Below the pieces are notes generated by a model. The model saw only the letters and a list, made by a program, of their open reading frames with translations. It ran no database searches and was not told the origin of the DNA. The position numbers were made by a program, and so were the translations under genes. Source: Alligator mississippiensis (taxonomy: Eukaryota > Chordata > Crocodylia > Alligatoridae). From it: 64,000 nucleotides of DNA. Location: assembly GCF_030867095.1 (NCBI RefSeq), contig NC_081824.1, positions 253,333,956 through 253,397,955 of the forward strand. The letters are read 5' to 3'. This document shows positions 12,682 through 25,189 of this stretch, one piece after another (position 1 is the stretch's first letter; each line of letters starts with the position of its first letter).

Positions 12682-13474
12682 CAATGTTCCCTCTAAAGTG
12701 TAGCGATCTGTGAGCACGTCACTTCAGTCCGTTCCCGAATTCATCCCGCCTATCACCTCCTCCTTTTGGTGTGCACCTATCACCTCCCCCTTTCAGTGAG
12801 TGCCGCTTCGGTCCGCCCCACAGTATAACATTGTAAAATTCAAGGATTTAATTTAGAAGATGCAGTAAGGGCCTCTTACTAAGGGGATGGGTCTGTGTGC
12901 AATGAAGATGATCCTTTATGATTATTGCTTTCCAAGTTTCTTCTGTTCACTGAATAGCTAGGTTTTGCCTTCAGCTGCTGCTTGGCCTTTCTTCTCTCAC
13001 TACAAGGAAGCAGTGGCTCCAATACAGAGTCAGACCATATACTGAATACTTTATTGAGAAGCTATTGTGTTATAGCATATTCCTTAGTAGGAATTTGCAC
13101 ACACTTCTCATATGCATATGCCCACAGTAAAGGACTCCACTTTATACAGGAACTCACCCAAAGAGGCTGGAGAGCAGAGCAGTTCCCCAGAGCCGGCGGA
13201 GCCTGCATGGTACCCAGCTCTGCCGCAGCCCCCGCTTCACCTCGGGGAGGAGCTGCTGCCTGCCCCAAGTGAGGAGTGGAGCAGAGGAATGAGGAACTTA
13301 CTGCCGGCAAGTGTCTCATGCCAGCCCCAATGCCTCCACTGTGCTCCACCTCCAAAGTTTACAGGAAGCCGCAACCTAGCTCCTCTCCGTGTGGGTGCAT
13401 GGCATTAAAAAGTTACTGTGTGGCACGACTTATTGTGTGCGACCGCGTGTGCGCACATCTTAGGGGGAACCTTG
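12682..13474. mobile_element. Non-autonomous hAT transposon inside CR1
   Basis: The left end CAATGTTCCCTCTAA pairs with the inverted right end CAAGGTTCCCCCTAA. The 8-bp target duplication is CCAGAGGG (12674-12681) and CCAGGGGG (13475-13482), one mismatch. Removing the 793 bp restores continuous CR1 sequence (GGGATGCACC...TACTGAGGGAG). There is no transposase; GTGTGCGCACATC-type sequence lies inside the right end. The 8-bp duplication and the CA(A/G)...TTG ends are hAT hallmarks. Confidence 0.88.
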
Positions 13475-14155
13475 CCAGGGGGTACTGAGGGAGTTGGCTG
13501 ATGAGATTTCAGAGCCACTATCCATCAGCTTTGAAAACTCATGGCAATTGGGAGAGGTCCTGGATGACTGGAAAAGGGCAAACACAGTGCCCATATTGAA
13601 GAAGGGGAAAAAGGAAGATCCAGGGAACTACAGGCCAGTCAGCCACAATTCAGTCCCTGGAAAAATCATGGAGCAGATCCTCAAAGAATCCATTTCTAAG
13701 CACTTGGAGGAGAAGAAGATGATCAGCAACAGTCAGCATGGATTCATCCAGGGCAAGTCATACCTGATCGATCTGATTGCCTTTTATGATGAGATGACTG
13801 GCTTTATGGACATGCACATACCACAGCAGTGTATGTGGTATATCTTGACTTTAGCAAGGCCTTTGATATGGTCTCCCACAAAATTCTTGCAGGCAAGCTA
13901 AGGAAGTATGGGTGGGATGAATGGACTGTACGGTGGATAGAAAACTGGCTGGAGCGTCGGGCTCAGAGGGTAATAATCAATGGCTTGATGTCTAGTTGGC
14001 AGCTGGTATCAAGTGGAGTCTCCCAGGGGTTGACTCTGGGACTGATTTTATTCAATGTCTTCATCAGTGACCTGGAAGATGGCACAGAGTGCATCCTCAG
14101 CAACTTTGCAGATGACACCAAGCTGGGGGGAGTAGTGGATATGCTAGAGGGTAGG

Positions 14156-15331
14156 TGTCCCAGGGATACAAGCATGGGGGGGGCAAGGAACCCCACCTGC
14201 CGGGGAACACGGGACAAGGGGAACCCAATCCCAAAAGAGAAACTCAGTAAAAGGAAAAAACTTACCCCTTCCAGGACACTGACAATCTGAAAGAACAAAA
14301 GAAAAACCTGCGTGGTTCATTAGCCGCGCTTATCTCCAGCTGGAGCTGGGTGACATCAGCAGGAGATGCCACCCAGCGGATTCAAAAGCTGTCTCTGAGA
14401 GGGAGTGAGCGGGGATGCTGGGAGCAGGAGAAGCTGCGGGGATCCCCCACACCGGGTGCACCCAGCACCAGCAGAAGCAAGAAGATCCGACACGGAGCCT
14501 GGTGTCAGCACTGACAGAGTTTAAAGGAACATCGCGCACCGGCAGCAAAGAGCAAAGGAGTGCGGGACCAGAGGCGGCTCAGTGAGGAGCCAAGGAAGAC
14601 TCCAGCTGGGGCAAGGATGTGGATCTGAGTCAAAGAGATGCTCAAGGCTAAGGCTAGGGCTTGGTGGAAGGAAGAGGGCTGCGCAGCCCCGTACCTCTTT
14701 CCTTTTTCCTTTCAGTCTTTTCTTTATTTGGCTTCATCTATAGTTGGTTAGAGTAGTTTCTTTCCTTTTGTTTTGGTCCGTTGGTTTTCTTTTCTCCTTC
14801 TTTTACTTTGATGCAGGCTCTCGCTAATTACACTGTGGCAGCTAGGTCTTAAGGCAACAGTAAGGGAATTCTGGTAGAGGAAAAGGGCAGCAGTAGCGTC
14901 CAGCTCCATATGGAACCACCAGGCTACTGAGACACATCTCTGCGGGCAGAACATCCAGAGGCCCCTGGGTCAAGACAAAACAAAGATTGGACCAACGAAA
15001 GCGTAGGGAGCGAAGATCCGGAGTTGACATCACCGGAAGGGCAAGCCGCACTAAGATCTTGGGGCTCATCTCGAGGGCTGGCATATGGATGGGGTGTAGA
15101 GGAGGTGGAGCCCCACGTACATCTGCCGGGGGACGTGACAACTCCGGAACTCCCCTCAATGGGAGTCCCCACCACTGAAGATCTATCCAAAGTTGTGGCA
15201 GGCGAATTTTGGGGTTCTCCCCAAAGTGACTGAGGGCCTCCTCCGGGATTGTACGAAGTCCCATTGCATCCAAAACCAGGCACACATGCTAAAGCTGCAT
15301 GGGAGCAGATAATTGAACTGAGCTGGGCACA
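14156..15331 (-). mobile_element. Solo LTR inside CR1 (family 2)
   Basis: The 1176-bp insert begins TGTCCCAGGG and ends CTGGGCACA, with a perfect 5-bp duplication GTAGG (14151-14155 and 15332-15336). CR1 sequence resumes exactly on both sides. Read on the minus strand it shares a block (GATGTCACC ... GCGCGGCTAATGA, at about 14310-14370) with the LTR at 39759-41128, which sets its orientation. No coding region of a retroelement is present. It is a fossil younger than its CR1 host. Confidence 0.75.
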
Positions 15332-16150
15332 GTAGGGCTAGGATTCAGAGTGACCTAGACAAATTGGAGGATTGGTCTAAAAGAAATCTCATGAGGTTCA
15401 ACAAGGACAAGTGCAAAGTCCTGCACTTAGGATGGAACAATCCCATGCACCAGTACAGGCTGGGGGCTGACTGGCTGGGCAGTAGCTCTGCAGAAAAGGA
15501 CCTGGGGGATATAGTGGACAATAAGCTGAATATGAGCCAAAAGTGTGACCTTGTTGCAAAGAAGGTTAATGGCATACTGGTCTGCATTGGTAGGAGTGTT
15601 GCAAGTAGGTCAAGAGAAATGATTATTCCCCTCTATTTAGCACTGGTGAGGCCACATCTGGAGTACTGTGTTCAGCTTTGGGTCCCCCACTACAGAAAAG
15701 ATATGGACAAATTGGAGAGAGTCCAGAGGAGGGCAAGAAAAATGATGAGGGGGCTTGGGTACATGACTTATGAGGAGAGGCTGATGGAACTGGGCTTATT
15801 TAATAGAAGCCTTCAACTACCTGAAGGTGGATTTGAAAGAGGATGGAGCTAGAGTGTTCTCAGTGGTGGCTGATGACAGAACAAGGAGCAATGGTCTCAA
15901 GTTGCAGCAAGGGAAGTTGAGATTAGATATCAGGAAAAGCTTTCTCACTAGAAGGGTAGTAAAACACTGGAACAGGTTACCCAGAGTTGTGGTAGTATTT
16001 CCATCATTGGGGGTTTTAAAGACCCAGCTAGACAAAGCCTTGGATGGGATGATCAAGTTGGGGATGGTCCTGCTTTGAGCAGGGGGCTGGACTAAATGAC
16101 CTCCTGAGGTCCCTTCCAACCCTCATTTTCTATGAGTCTATGATTCTACA

Positions 16151-19038
16151 GTTCTCCAGCTGCATTGGTTCTTCAGCATGTGAGAGGCCTACAAAGTAAA
16201 TGAAAGCATGTATGGAAAGGCACCAACCTAGATGCCTCTTGGGAGATGCTCTACACAGGAGGAGGAGGAGAAAAAAACACTATATTTACTTGTACCTCTC
16301 TCTTCCAAATCAGCCCTCCAAAATTAGATTCCGGGTTTTAAGCAGGGATGCTGATTTTTTTCTTTGCCAAAAGCTGCTGCCAATGTGTCAGCAGTCATGA
16401 AAGGGTTAACACTACATCTTTTGCCTGAAGAGCCATGGCGATACATACAGGTGAGGTTAAGCAAGCTGCTCATGCAGTCAACTCTCCAGCTTGGCTCTAG
16501 AAAAATCTTTTATTCTGCCTTCTAAAAATTAAGGTGTATTAAGAGTCTGTCTTCTTCCTGCCCAGACAAGACCCAGCTAGCCCTGATAACCTGGGTGAGA
16601 CTGGCTGCTAGCTTTGTGAATGCCCTCAGCTGGCCTCCATTAGAGTAATCGGGTGGCTGATGCATATAAGCAATAGCCCTTGCAGTGCTCGGTGGCTTGT
16701 ATCAAGACAGGTTTTCCTCTGTCTAGCTGCAGTGCTCCTGATTCTTGGTCTGTTCCATGATCATTGGATCCTTGTTTTCTTTGCCTTGTTCCTACCTGAA
16801 CCTTTTTCTTGCCTACTCCCCCCTGCCTCGATCCCTTGACTTTGGACTCCAAGTTTGTGAACATTATAGCACAGTGCACCCAACCCCTCACACCTGGGTT
16901 GTGCCTGTGAAGGGTGCATTTTATTTGGGGTGTGAGGGATGCAAGAAAATATGGTAAGCCAGATCTACACAGTAAACTCACCATTTCTGGTTGCCATACT
17001 GCTCTAGATATGCTGACTTTGGAACTGGAAGTAATGCAGCCACCACTGAAAGGTCCAAGTGATAGTGCCAATCATCCAGCCCTCTGAGCTAATGAGCTTA
17101 CCTGGCAGGGGTGGCAACACAGTTCAAAAGGCTGCCTGTAGGGAGCACTGCAGCGTACTTGAGAGCATTGCTGTTAGGGACAATGAGTTTACTGGATAGA
17201 CACATGACTGCAGCAACCATTTGCCAGTTTCTTGCAGGAGGAAAGCCAGGAACTGTCAGTGGCACTGGAGCTGCCAGTGGGACAGGGATGTTCAGACAGT
17301 GGGACAGGGAACTGCGTGGGACTGGGTAGTGTGAAAGAGCAGAAGGCACAGAGGATCAGGCAGCTGGGCAGTGTGTGAAGTTGGAGACTCTACTTCATGA
17401 TGCATTTTCCAACCCTGGCAGCCTCAGGGTCCAGTATTCTCAACTATTCAGCATACAGTAGGCTGGCAGCAAGGTTTCCCCAAGGGCAAGGAAGATTTCC
17501 TTTGGTTAATGTTCACTATTTAAAAACAAGAGTATTTTGAGTAAAGCCTCTGAAGCTGAAGCCCTAGGTCACAGGTCTTGAGATCTGCAGCTATGTTCTC
17601 ACCGTAGTGGCAGACGGCTCAATCTCTGCTGCGAAAAGAAGCCCTAACCTGACCTCTCACTCCCGCTGTACATGTAGAAATGAGGCAGTGTATACACACT
17701 ATGCATCCACGGGACTGTGCTCAAGACCTAGATTTTGCATGGTTCAGAGCAGCAACATGGGGCACCCTCAAGGTGTCCTCACCACGTCATGTCCAGGGGT
17801 GACATGCATGTAGAACAGAAGCAGAAAGGTGGGGCCTATTTCCTCAACAGTGAGACTGAGCTTGCTGCCACCAAAGCGTAGATATGTCCTCAGTGGAGTT
17901 CTGTTTTTTAATCACTTTGAAAGGCATGGATTGGCTACGTCCTCTTTCCCAATTTCTAGCATTTTTCAGCAGTACCCTCATTTGTATTCTGCCTTGCATT
18001 CTGACAAAACACATTCTGCATCACCATGACTAACTACCTTCCCACTGCGTTACTGCAATTGCCAAGCAGTCATGCTGGATCCAATCTATCTGGGTGACAT
18101 ATTTTATTCATTCCAGTTGTCTGCTTCTCAGTATGTTCCCAAAACCTTGCCTTAAATTTTCAGCCCTGTTGTTACACCAAAATATCTACAACAACATAGA
18201 GTGAGCTTCATTGCTACTTGACTTTATAGTGTAACTGCCTCTCTCTTCAAGGCTGATCTGTTAAAACATTAGTGTGTTTCATTTCCCAGAAAATCTTAAA
18301 GTCTCCCCATGAAAAGAGTCAATTTGCAGCCTCTTAAAACTCTGGTATTATTTATCAAATGCTGCTCCTTTGTTCATTTAAAACAAATGAATTCTGTGCT
18401 GGTGGAAGGATCTGGTTTGACAGACCCACCAGGTGAAGCCTTCTCCTGTCTCAAGAGAAGGTCCACTGTGAGCAGCAGCTGTGCAAGCCTCCCTCTTGCT
18501 AACATGTAGGATGGCTGGGACAGCTTCCCTGCATCTCCCTACTTTGCGTCTCAGTCCTGGGTCTTTTTGGCTCTTCTGCTGGGGCTGCCCTTAAGGTCTC
18601 AGTTAGAACCAATCTGTAGATATTTGTTTGCAATGTGGTTTTGTTTCTGATGAGGCTCCAATAAGAACCAATCAACTAATAAGACAACACAGCAAGCAAA
18701 TCTCTGATCACTCTGGGTGAAATCCTGGCTCCATGAAAGTCAATGGCAAAATTCCATGTTGACTTCAATGAGCTTGTCTGCAGCAGGCCTGAAAGCAGCC
18801 ACTGGGGTTGAGTTTGGAGCAACCTCACAGGCAAACTTTGCTTTGGAGGGTGTCAGCAGGGGTAGCTGTGTGTTTTTGGGTCCCTGGGTGCCAGGACCCA
18901 TCACCACCATGGTGTAAATAAGCCCTTAAAGACCAAGATTTTTCCCTGTGGGTCTTGGCTCACCCAGTGACCCAGAAGAAAAAGAAAAAAATTGTACCAT
19001 TAGATTACATCTACCTTTAATCTAGTTGGGTTTTACTG
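16151..19038. other. Unique region, no gene recognised
   Basis: About 2.9 kb after the CR1. Short open frames on both strands show no recognisable domain. The only structured item is the small hairpin-like repeat at 18715-18772. Confidence 0.35.
18715..18772. repeat. Short palindromic amniote-type repeat
   Basis: GAAATCCTGGCTCCATGAAA is followed by GTCAATGGCAAAATTCC and ATGTTGACTTCAATGAGC. The arms (GAAGTCAATGG type and its inverse) are partly complementary. This pattern recurs in sauropsid genomes as far as I recall; its class is not certain. Confidence 0.45.
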
Positions 19039-19046
19039 CTACAAAG

Positions 19047-19247
19047 TAGGGCTGTGGAAAATGGCACTGTTCTGTTTTGACTCAGTTTCAAGGTTTGGAC
19101 TGAACAGTGAGGCTGTTTCAATGCTCTTTTGGTGTTTTGCCCGACATTTCAAAGCCCTTTGCTTCGATTTGATTTTGCTGTTTCAAGCTTGAAATGAGTC
19201 AAAACAGTGTCAGGTTGAAACAGCTGGCAAAATTTCACGCAGCCCCA
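19047..19247. mobile_element. hAT MITE with TAGGGCTGTG ends
   Basis: A 201-bp element with left end TAGGGCTGTGGAAAAT and inverted right end TGGGGCTGCGTGAAATT. It is flanked by a perfect 8-bp duplication CTACAAAG (19039-19046 and 19248-19255). It is non-coding, with internal GAAAC/GTTTC-rich inverted motifs. Ends of the same type are seen near 10512 and 56523. Confidence 0.85.
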
Positions 19248-19480
19248 CTACAAAGCATCCTCTGGGGAACACACACTTCTATACTGACCTGTACACCCAC
19301 AGCCCTCTGAGCTGTGGCCTTAGATACAGGCCATAGAATCAGAGAATCATAGAAAAGTAGTGCTGGAAGGGACCTCAGGAGGTCATCTAGTTCAATCCCC
19401 TGCTCAAGGCAGGATCATTCCTATCCAAACCATCCCATAGAAGCGTTTGTCTAACTTACAACTAAAACTATGCACAGCAC

Positions 19481-20515
19481 TGGACACAGGCCTGGGCGAA
19501 CCAGGTGGCCACCTGGGGCCCGGACAGAAAAGGGGCCTGAAAATTTTTTTTTTTTTTTCTAATAATGTTGTCCAATTATTATTATCATTATCTCTGGTAA
19601 AGGGGAGCCTGATACTAAAAGTTTGCCTGAGGCTGCCAGGAGTCTAGGTATGGTGTTGACGATACAGTCAACTGTGTCACAACTACAGAGCACATTGCCT
19701 CAAAACACCAAGCTCATTCCAACCTGCCATAGGTAAAGCAGGGCAGGGGCAGATCCAGGATTTAGCAAAGCAGTGGGGAGGAGCAGCCGCCATCTGTGCT
19801 GCAAGGGCAGCTGTACCCCTGCTCCTAGCCTCCTCCCCACCAACCCACCAGTGCAGGCAGACCATGCTGTGAGAGCTCTGAAGACTTTTTAAAGATCCCA
19901 AAGCAGGTAAGCGTCTGTGCTTTCTCCTCTGTGCTCAGAGGCATTTCCACTCCCCTTCCCTTCTATCCCCTCCTCCTCCTTCAGTGGCTGCTGCCTTCCT
20001 TCCCTGCTATCTGGGATGCAGGGGGAGTTTCAGAGCTGTACAGGGGTTGGATTTAGCTGGGAACAAAGACAGCAACAATGGGGAGGGAGTGGGTTCCCCA
20101 CACTGCCCAGTTCTCCCAGGAGCAGGTCCAGGAAGCCACTGCTGCTGTCACTGCCTTAGGTGAACCCAGTCCCCAGGTAGCCCAGCTAGAGTGGGTAGGA
20201 GCAGCTCTGAAGCTTTCCTGGCCCCCAGAACAGTGGGGAAAGCAGCAGTAATTGTAGGAAGGGATCAGAGAGGAGGGGAGGGGATGTGTCTCTGAGCATG
20301 GAGGGGAAGAGGGTACTCTCTTCTGCTTTGGGAACTTTTATAAAATCCCCAGAGTCTCCAGCAGCATGGTCTAGTCCAAAAGGTGGGGTGCAACTGCACC
20401 ATTTATCCCCTTTTGGAACTGCTCCTCTTGTGATCTTCCAGGAATTCAAGGGGGTTGGAGCTCGTGTGCTTCTAAACATTGCTTTTTACAGCACACTCCA
20501 GGCATTGTGATTCCC
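19481..20515. mobile_element. Unresolved insertion in the older CR1
   Basis: About 1 kb separates two CR1 parts that are normally contiguous. It begins near CAGGCCTGGGCGAACC, which resembles hAT-type ends, and includes a T-run near 19545 and C-rich sequence near 19800. A matching inverted end and target duplication were not found, so the class and exact borders are open. No credible coding region was seen. Confidence 0.4.
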
Positions 20516-21630
20516 AAATCATTCCTGACAAATTCTTGTTCAAACTCTAACTGAAAACGTTCAGGGGAGGAGATTCTACAGCTTCCCTAGGCAGTCTATT
20601 CCACTGCCTCACTTACCTAACAGTGACATTTTTCCTGATATCCAGTCTAAACCTATTTTGCTGCAACTTCAAGCAATTGCTACATGTTCTGCTCTCTGCA
20701 GCAACAGAGAAAAGTTGTTCTACCTCTTCTTTATGGCAGCCCTTCAGATATTTCAAGACTTATTACATCCCCTCTTAACTGCCTTTTCCACAAGTTGAAT
20801 ATACCTATTTCTTTCAACTTCTCATATGGCTTGCCTCCCAAGCCCTTTATTATTTTTGTCACTTGCATCTAGACCACCTCTAACTTCTTCATATGCTCTT
20901 AAAATGTGCAGCCCAAAACTGAACACAATACACTAGCTGAGGCCTATCCAGTGCTGAGTAAAGAGGCACTATCACCTTCCATGTCTTACACTAATGCTCC
21001 TTCTGATGCAGCCCAAAACTTTTTCACAGCTGTGCCACACTGCAGACTGATGCTGAATCTCTGATCCACCACTACTCCTAGTTCTTCTCCACAGAGCTGT
21101 CTTCCAGCCAGGTGTCACCCATTTTGTATTTATGTTTCTGATTATTCTTCCCAAGGTGGAGCACTTTGCATTTGTCAGTATTGTACTTCATCCTTTTGGC
21201 TCTAGCTCAGCTTTCCAGTCAATCAAGATCCTTCTGAATGGTGCTTCTGTCTACCAGCTTGTTTGCAGTCCTTCCTAACTTTGTGTTCTGTTGTCTGCAA
21301 ATTTTCTCAAGAAATTCTCATTTCCAGCATTCAAATAATTAATAAACATGTTAAACAGCACCAGGCCCGGGAAAAACTTCTGAGGGTCTCCACTGTAATT
21401 TTCCTGCTGTTCTGATATGGATTCATTTATAAATATTCTTTAGTTGTGGCTATTGAGCCAGTTGTCTATCAGCCTTTAAATAGTTTTGCCTAGCCTACAT
21501 TTCTCCAAGTTGTTTATGAGAAGTTCATAAGGGACTTTTGAGAGAAGCCTTACCAAAGTCCAGATATGTTCTATCCACCGTATTTCCTTCATCCAGACAG
21601 CTAGTGACTCTGTCGATTTGTTTGGCATGA

Positions 21631-24590
21631 TTTCATAGATTTCATAGACATTAGGGCTGGAAGGGACCTCGGAAGATCATCGAGTCCAGCCCCCTGCCCA
21701 AAGGGCAGTAAGTCAGCTGGGGTCATAGGATCCCAGCAAGATAAGCATCCAGTTTGCTCTTGAAGGTGTTCAATGTAGGCACTTGAACCACCTCCGGTGG
21801 CAAGCTGATCCAGACCTTGGGGGCTTGGACAGTAAAGAAATTCTTCCTTATGTCCAGCCTGAAACGGTCTTGTAGTAGTTTATGACCGTTCGACCTAGTC
21901 GTCATCCCTGGGGGTGCTCTGGTGAACAAACGTTCCCCCAGATACTGGTGGTCACCCCTGATAAACTTGTAGGTGGCCATCAGATCACCCCGGAGCCTGC
22001 GCTTTTCCAGGCTAAAGAGCCCCAGGGCTCTCAGCCTGTCATCATAGGGTCTGCTTCCCTGACCTCTGATCATGCACGTGGCTCTTCTCTGGACTATCTC
22101 AAGCTTCTCCACGTCCTTTTTGAATTGTGGAGCCCAAAACTGGACGCAGTACTCCAGCTGCGGCCTCACCAAGGCCGAGTACAAGGGGAGAATGATGTCC
22201 TGGGATTTGCTTGAGAAGCATCTATGGATGCAAGCCAGCATTTTGGTCGCTTTACTAGCCACAGCATCGTGCTGCAGGCTCATGTTCATCTTGTGGTCAA
22301 CGATGACCCCCAAGTCTCTTTCTTTCATAGTGCTAACCAGCGTAGCACTGCCGAGCCTATAAGGATGCTGCGGGTTTTTCTTCCCAAGGTGGAGAACCTT
22401 GCATTTATCGGCGTTGAACACCATCAGATTCTCGTCCGCCCACTTGCTGAGCCTGTCCAGGTCAGCCTGGATCACCCGCCTGTCTTCCGGTGTGGATGCT
22501 TTGCCCCAAAGTTTGGTGTCATCGGCAAACTTGGCCAGTCCACTTCTGACTCCAGTGTCCACATCATTAATGAAGATGTTGAACAGTATGGGTCCAAGGA
22601 CAGAGCCTTGGGGGACCCCACTGGTCACAGGACACCACGATGAGTGACTTGCATTAATTACTACCCTCTGGGTCCGACCCCAGAGCCAATTTTCCAGCCA
22701 GTGGATCGTGGAGGACCCAAGGCGACAATTGGCCAGTTTCTCCAAGAGACGATCATGGGATACCAGATTGAAGGCTTTTTTGAAGTCAAGATATATGACA
22801 TCAATCTCTTCTCCCTTGTCCAGGTGATAGGTCACCTGGTCGTAGAAGGAAATGAGATTGGTCAAGCAAGACCTACCCGCAACAAACCTGTGCTGGCTAT
22901 CCCTTAAGATGTTGGCGTCAGCCAGTCCATTAAGGATGGCCTCTTTAATAAACTTTTCTAAGATCTTCCCCGGGATAGAAGTCAGGCTAATGGGCCTATA
23001 GTTAGCCGGATCCACTTTCCTCCCTTTCTTGAAGATAGGCACCACATTGGCCTTCTTCCAGTCTTTGGGCACTACACCAGAGCGCCAAGAGTTTTCAAAG
23101 ATCCACGCTAGAGGCTGGGCTATGATGCTCGCCAGCTCCTTGAGTACCCTGGGGTGAAGATTGTCAGGGCCGGCTGACTTGAAGGTATTCAGCTTCTCAA
23201 GATGTTCCTTCATGAAGTCAGCATCAATGGAGGGCAGGGGATCACCCTCACCTGGACTTCCCTGTCCCGTAGCGGGCATGGGCGTCCCATGGGACTAATG
23301 AAAGACCAACGCAAAGTACCTATTTAATAGGTTGGCTTTTTCCTGGGCGTCAGTTGTCAGTTGCCCCATCTGGTTCAGCAGGGGTCCAATGTTGCCCCTG
23401 CTTTTCCTCCAGCTCCCCACATATCTGAAAAAGGATTTTTTATTGACCTTGATGCTCAAAGCTAGTTGGAGTTCAGTTGCAGCCTTGGCTTTCCTGGTCT
23501 GCTCCCTACAGGACCGGACCAGTGCAGAATAATCCTCCTTGGAGGTGACTCCCATCCTCCATCCTTTGTAGGCCTTTCTTTTTAGCCTCAGGAGGTCTGC
23601 TAGGTCCCTGGAGAGCCAGGGGGGCTGCTGTGCCCTCTTGCTGCCTTTCCTCCGAGTTGAAATAGACTTAGTTTGTGCATTGAGGATCGCTCCCTTGAGG
23701 AGCAACCACTCTTCTTGAAATCCCCTCTCCCTGTAGTCTTGGTCCCTTAGGGCCTCACTGACAAGCCTCCTGAGCTTGTCAAAGTCGGCTTTCCTGAAGT
23801 CAAGGACTTCCGTGTTGCTGACTGACTTGCCAGCTTTTCGGCGGATGGTGAAGGTGATCAGCTTGTGGTCACTGTCACCCAGCTTCCTATCGATCACTAG
23901 GTCGCTGACTAGGTCATCCCCAGTAGCCAGTACCAGGTCAAGCAGCGCTTTGCCTCTTGTTAGCCCATAGACTTCTTGAGTCAGGCAGAGGTCATCCACG
24001 CACGAGAGGAAGCTTTGCAACCGCTCAGATTTTGCTGAGCGATCCTCCCATGAGATGTCCGGGTAATTGAAGTCACCCATGACAACCATGGTCCTGGAGC
24101 ATGCGGCCTCAGCCAGTTCCTGGACAAACTCCTGGTCAAGCTCAGGACTTTGGGTGGGAGGTCTGAAGCAGACTCCCACCATTGTGTCCCCTGTGCCGTG
24201 TTGCCCATAGATTTTAACCCAGAGGGTCTCCAGCCGTCCACCCTGGTCGCCAATATCAGCTTGCAGGGACGTGTAGCTTTCCTTAACATAGAGAGCTACA
24301 CCCCCGCCCCTTTTCTCTACACGATCCCTCCTGTACAGGGTATAGCCATCTATACCTGTGGTCCAGTCATGGGTGGAGTCCCACCAGGTCTCCGTTATCC
24401 CTATGACATCATAATTATTTGCATTGAGCTGGAGGATGAGCTCCTCCTGCTTATTCCCCAAGCTCCTGGCATTTGTGTACAGGCAGGCAAGTGTCCCCTG
24501 GGGAGCTCCTTCCTTGCCCACAGATTTTACCAGGGCTGGGGCAGGGGTGGGTTCCCTTAAGTGCCTTGACCCGCTGGCTTTGCAAGGATT
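21631..24590 (-). mobile_element. Young, near-intact CR1 LINE
   Basis: The 3' end (plus-strand 21631-21720, TTTCATAGATTTCATAGACA then GGCTGGAAGGGACCTCGG) is followed by a nearly complete ORF2 on the minus strand. The element sits within the older CR1: host sequence stops at TTTGGCATGATTT and resumes at GATTTGTTCTTAG. It lacks most of the 5' UTR and ORF1, so it is 5'-truncated at about 24590. The open frame length suggests it is the most recent CR1 in the window. Confidence 0.92.
21723..24521 (-). pseudogene. CR1 ORF2 (endonuclease + reverse transcriptase), one in-frame stop
   Basis: Two open stretches lie in the same frame: 408 codons (24521 to about 23295) and 518 codons (23279 to 21723), separated by a single TAG (23295-23297) and five more codons, about 932 codons in all. 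The first part is an APE-type endonuclease: N-terminal LYTNARSLGNKQEEL, GITETWWD, then VGVCFRPPTQ, MVVMGDFNYPDISW and LGDSDH. The second is the reverse transcriptase: NYRPISLTS, YLDFKKAFNLVSH, GVPQGSVLGPILFNIFIND, the catalytic FADDTKLW, then CKVLHLGKKNPQ and YSALVRPQLEYCVQFW. All key catalytic motifs I can check are present. The protein would nick target DNA and copy the CR1 RNA. The stop and missing 5' end make this copy defective. Confidence 0.92.
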
Positions 24591-25189
24591 AGGATTTGCA
24601 AGGATTTGTTCTTAGTAAATGCATTCTGGCTGCTTATAGCCTTTCTTCTTCCATATGCTTGCAAAAGGATGCTTGCAAAAGGACTTACTTATCATATGCT
24701 CCAGTAATTTCCCAAGTATTGAGATCAGGCTACCAGTGGAGTAGCAGGAGCACCAGGAAGATCCCTCTGCCTGCTACATCAAATGGGTATTCTGTGGGCC
24801 TGATTTTCTTCTTCTTAGGGCCCTAAAACACTATGATGCTGCTTCCCTAAGATAGCAGTCCACAATGATGGCATCCAAACATATTGTAGCACACTTGGCA
24901 CTTGCACAATGTAGCTCCATTTAGCTTCTTGCTTCCCTTCTTCTGCCTGAGGCTCCTTCCTGCTCCCTGAGTTGACCACATAGCTTCTTGGCCCTTCACA
25001 GCAGTTCTTGTATCTGGGCATCCTCCTGAAAATCCCTTACAGACAGATTGAGATGGAGAGAGACAAAGGACATGCTAGAAGCCACCATTCTTCCCTGCCT
25101 TAGTCCTGTGTAGTAATAGGCATCTGTCTGTCTTGCAATTCAATAGAATTGTGTTGACAGAGGTATCAGCTTGCTGAACATCTGCAAGT

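Larger units (their letters stand above)
11440..16150 (+). mobile_element. CR1 LINE, 5'-truncated, split by two insertions
   Basis: Endonuclease-like sequence starts near 11480 (GGRVALYVKEPYD, then VDVVVGVSYRPPDEEEV) and continues through 11922-12713 to the start of the reverse transcriptase (SMGPDGMH). RT resumes at 13483 (GNYRPVS, YLDFSKAFDMVSH, GVSQG, FADDTKLGG up to about 14155) and again at 15337, with the C-terminal part (NLMRFNKDKCKVLHLGW, ALVRPHLEYCVQLW). The 3' end at 16080-16147 has GACCTCCTGAGGTCCCTTCC and a TTCTATGAGTCTATGATTCT tail. The protein is broken by frameshifts besides the insertions, a hAT (12682-13474) and a solo LTR (14156-15331). It is a dead copy older than both. Confidence 0.92.
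19331..24760 (-). mobile_element. Older CR1 LINE on minus strand, split by two insertions
   Basis: The 3' end lies at 19331-19480 (plus-strand text AATCATAGAAAAGTAGTGCT and GGAAGGGACCTCAGGAGGTC). The body resumes at about 20520 (GGAGATTCTACAGCTTCCCT, CCAGTCTAAACC) and runs to 21630, covering the RT C-terminal half (the complement of ..CCCAAAACTGAACACAATAC, AAGGTGGAGCACTTTGC). A third piece after 24596 (GATTTGTTCTTAGTAAATGC ... TTTCCCAAGTATTGAGATCA) continues the RT. It is strongly decayed. A young CR1 and an unresolved insert interrupt it. Confidence 0.85.
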
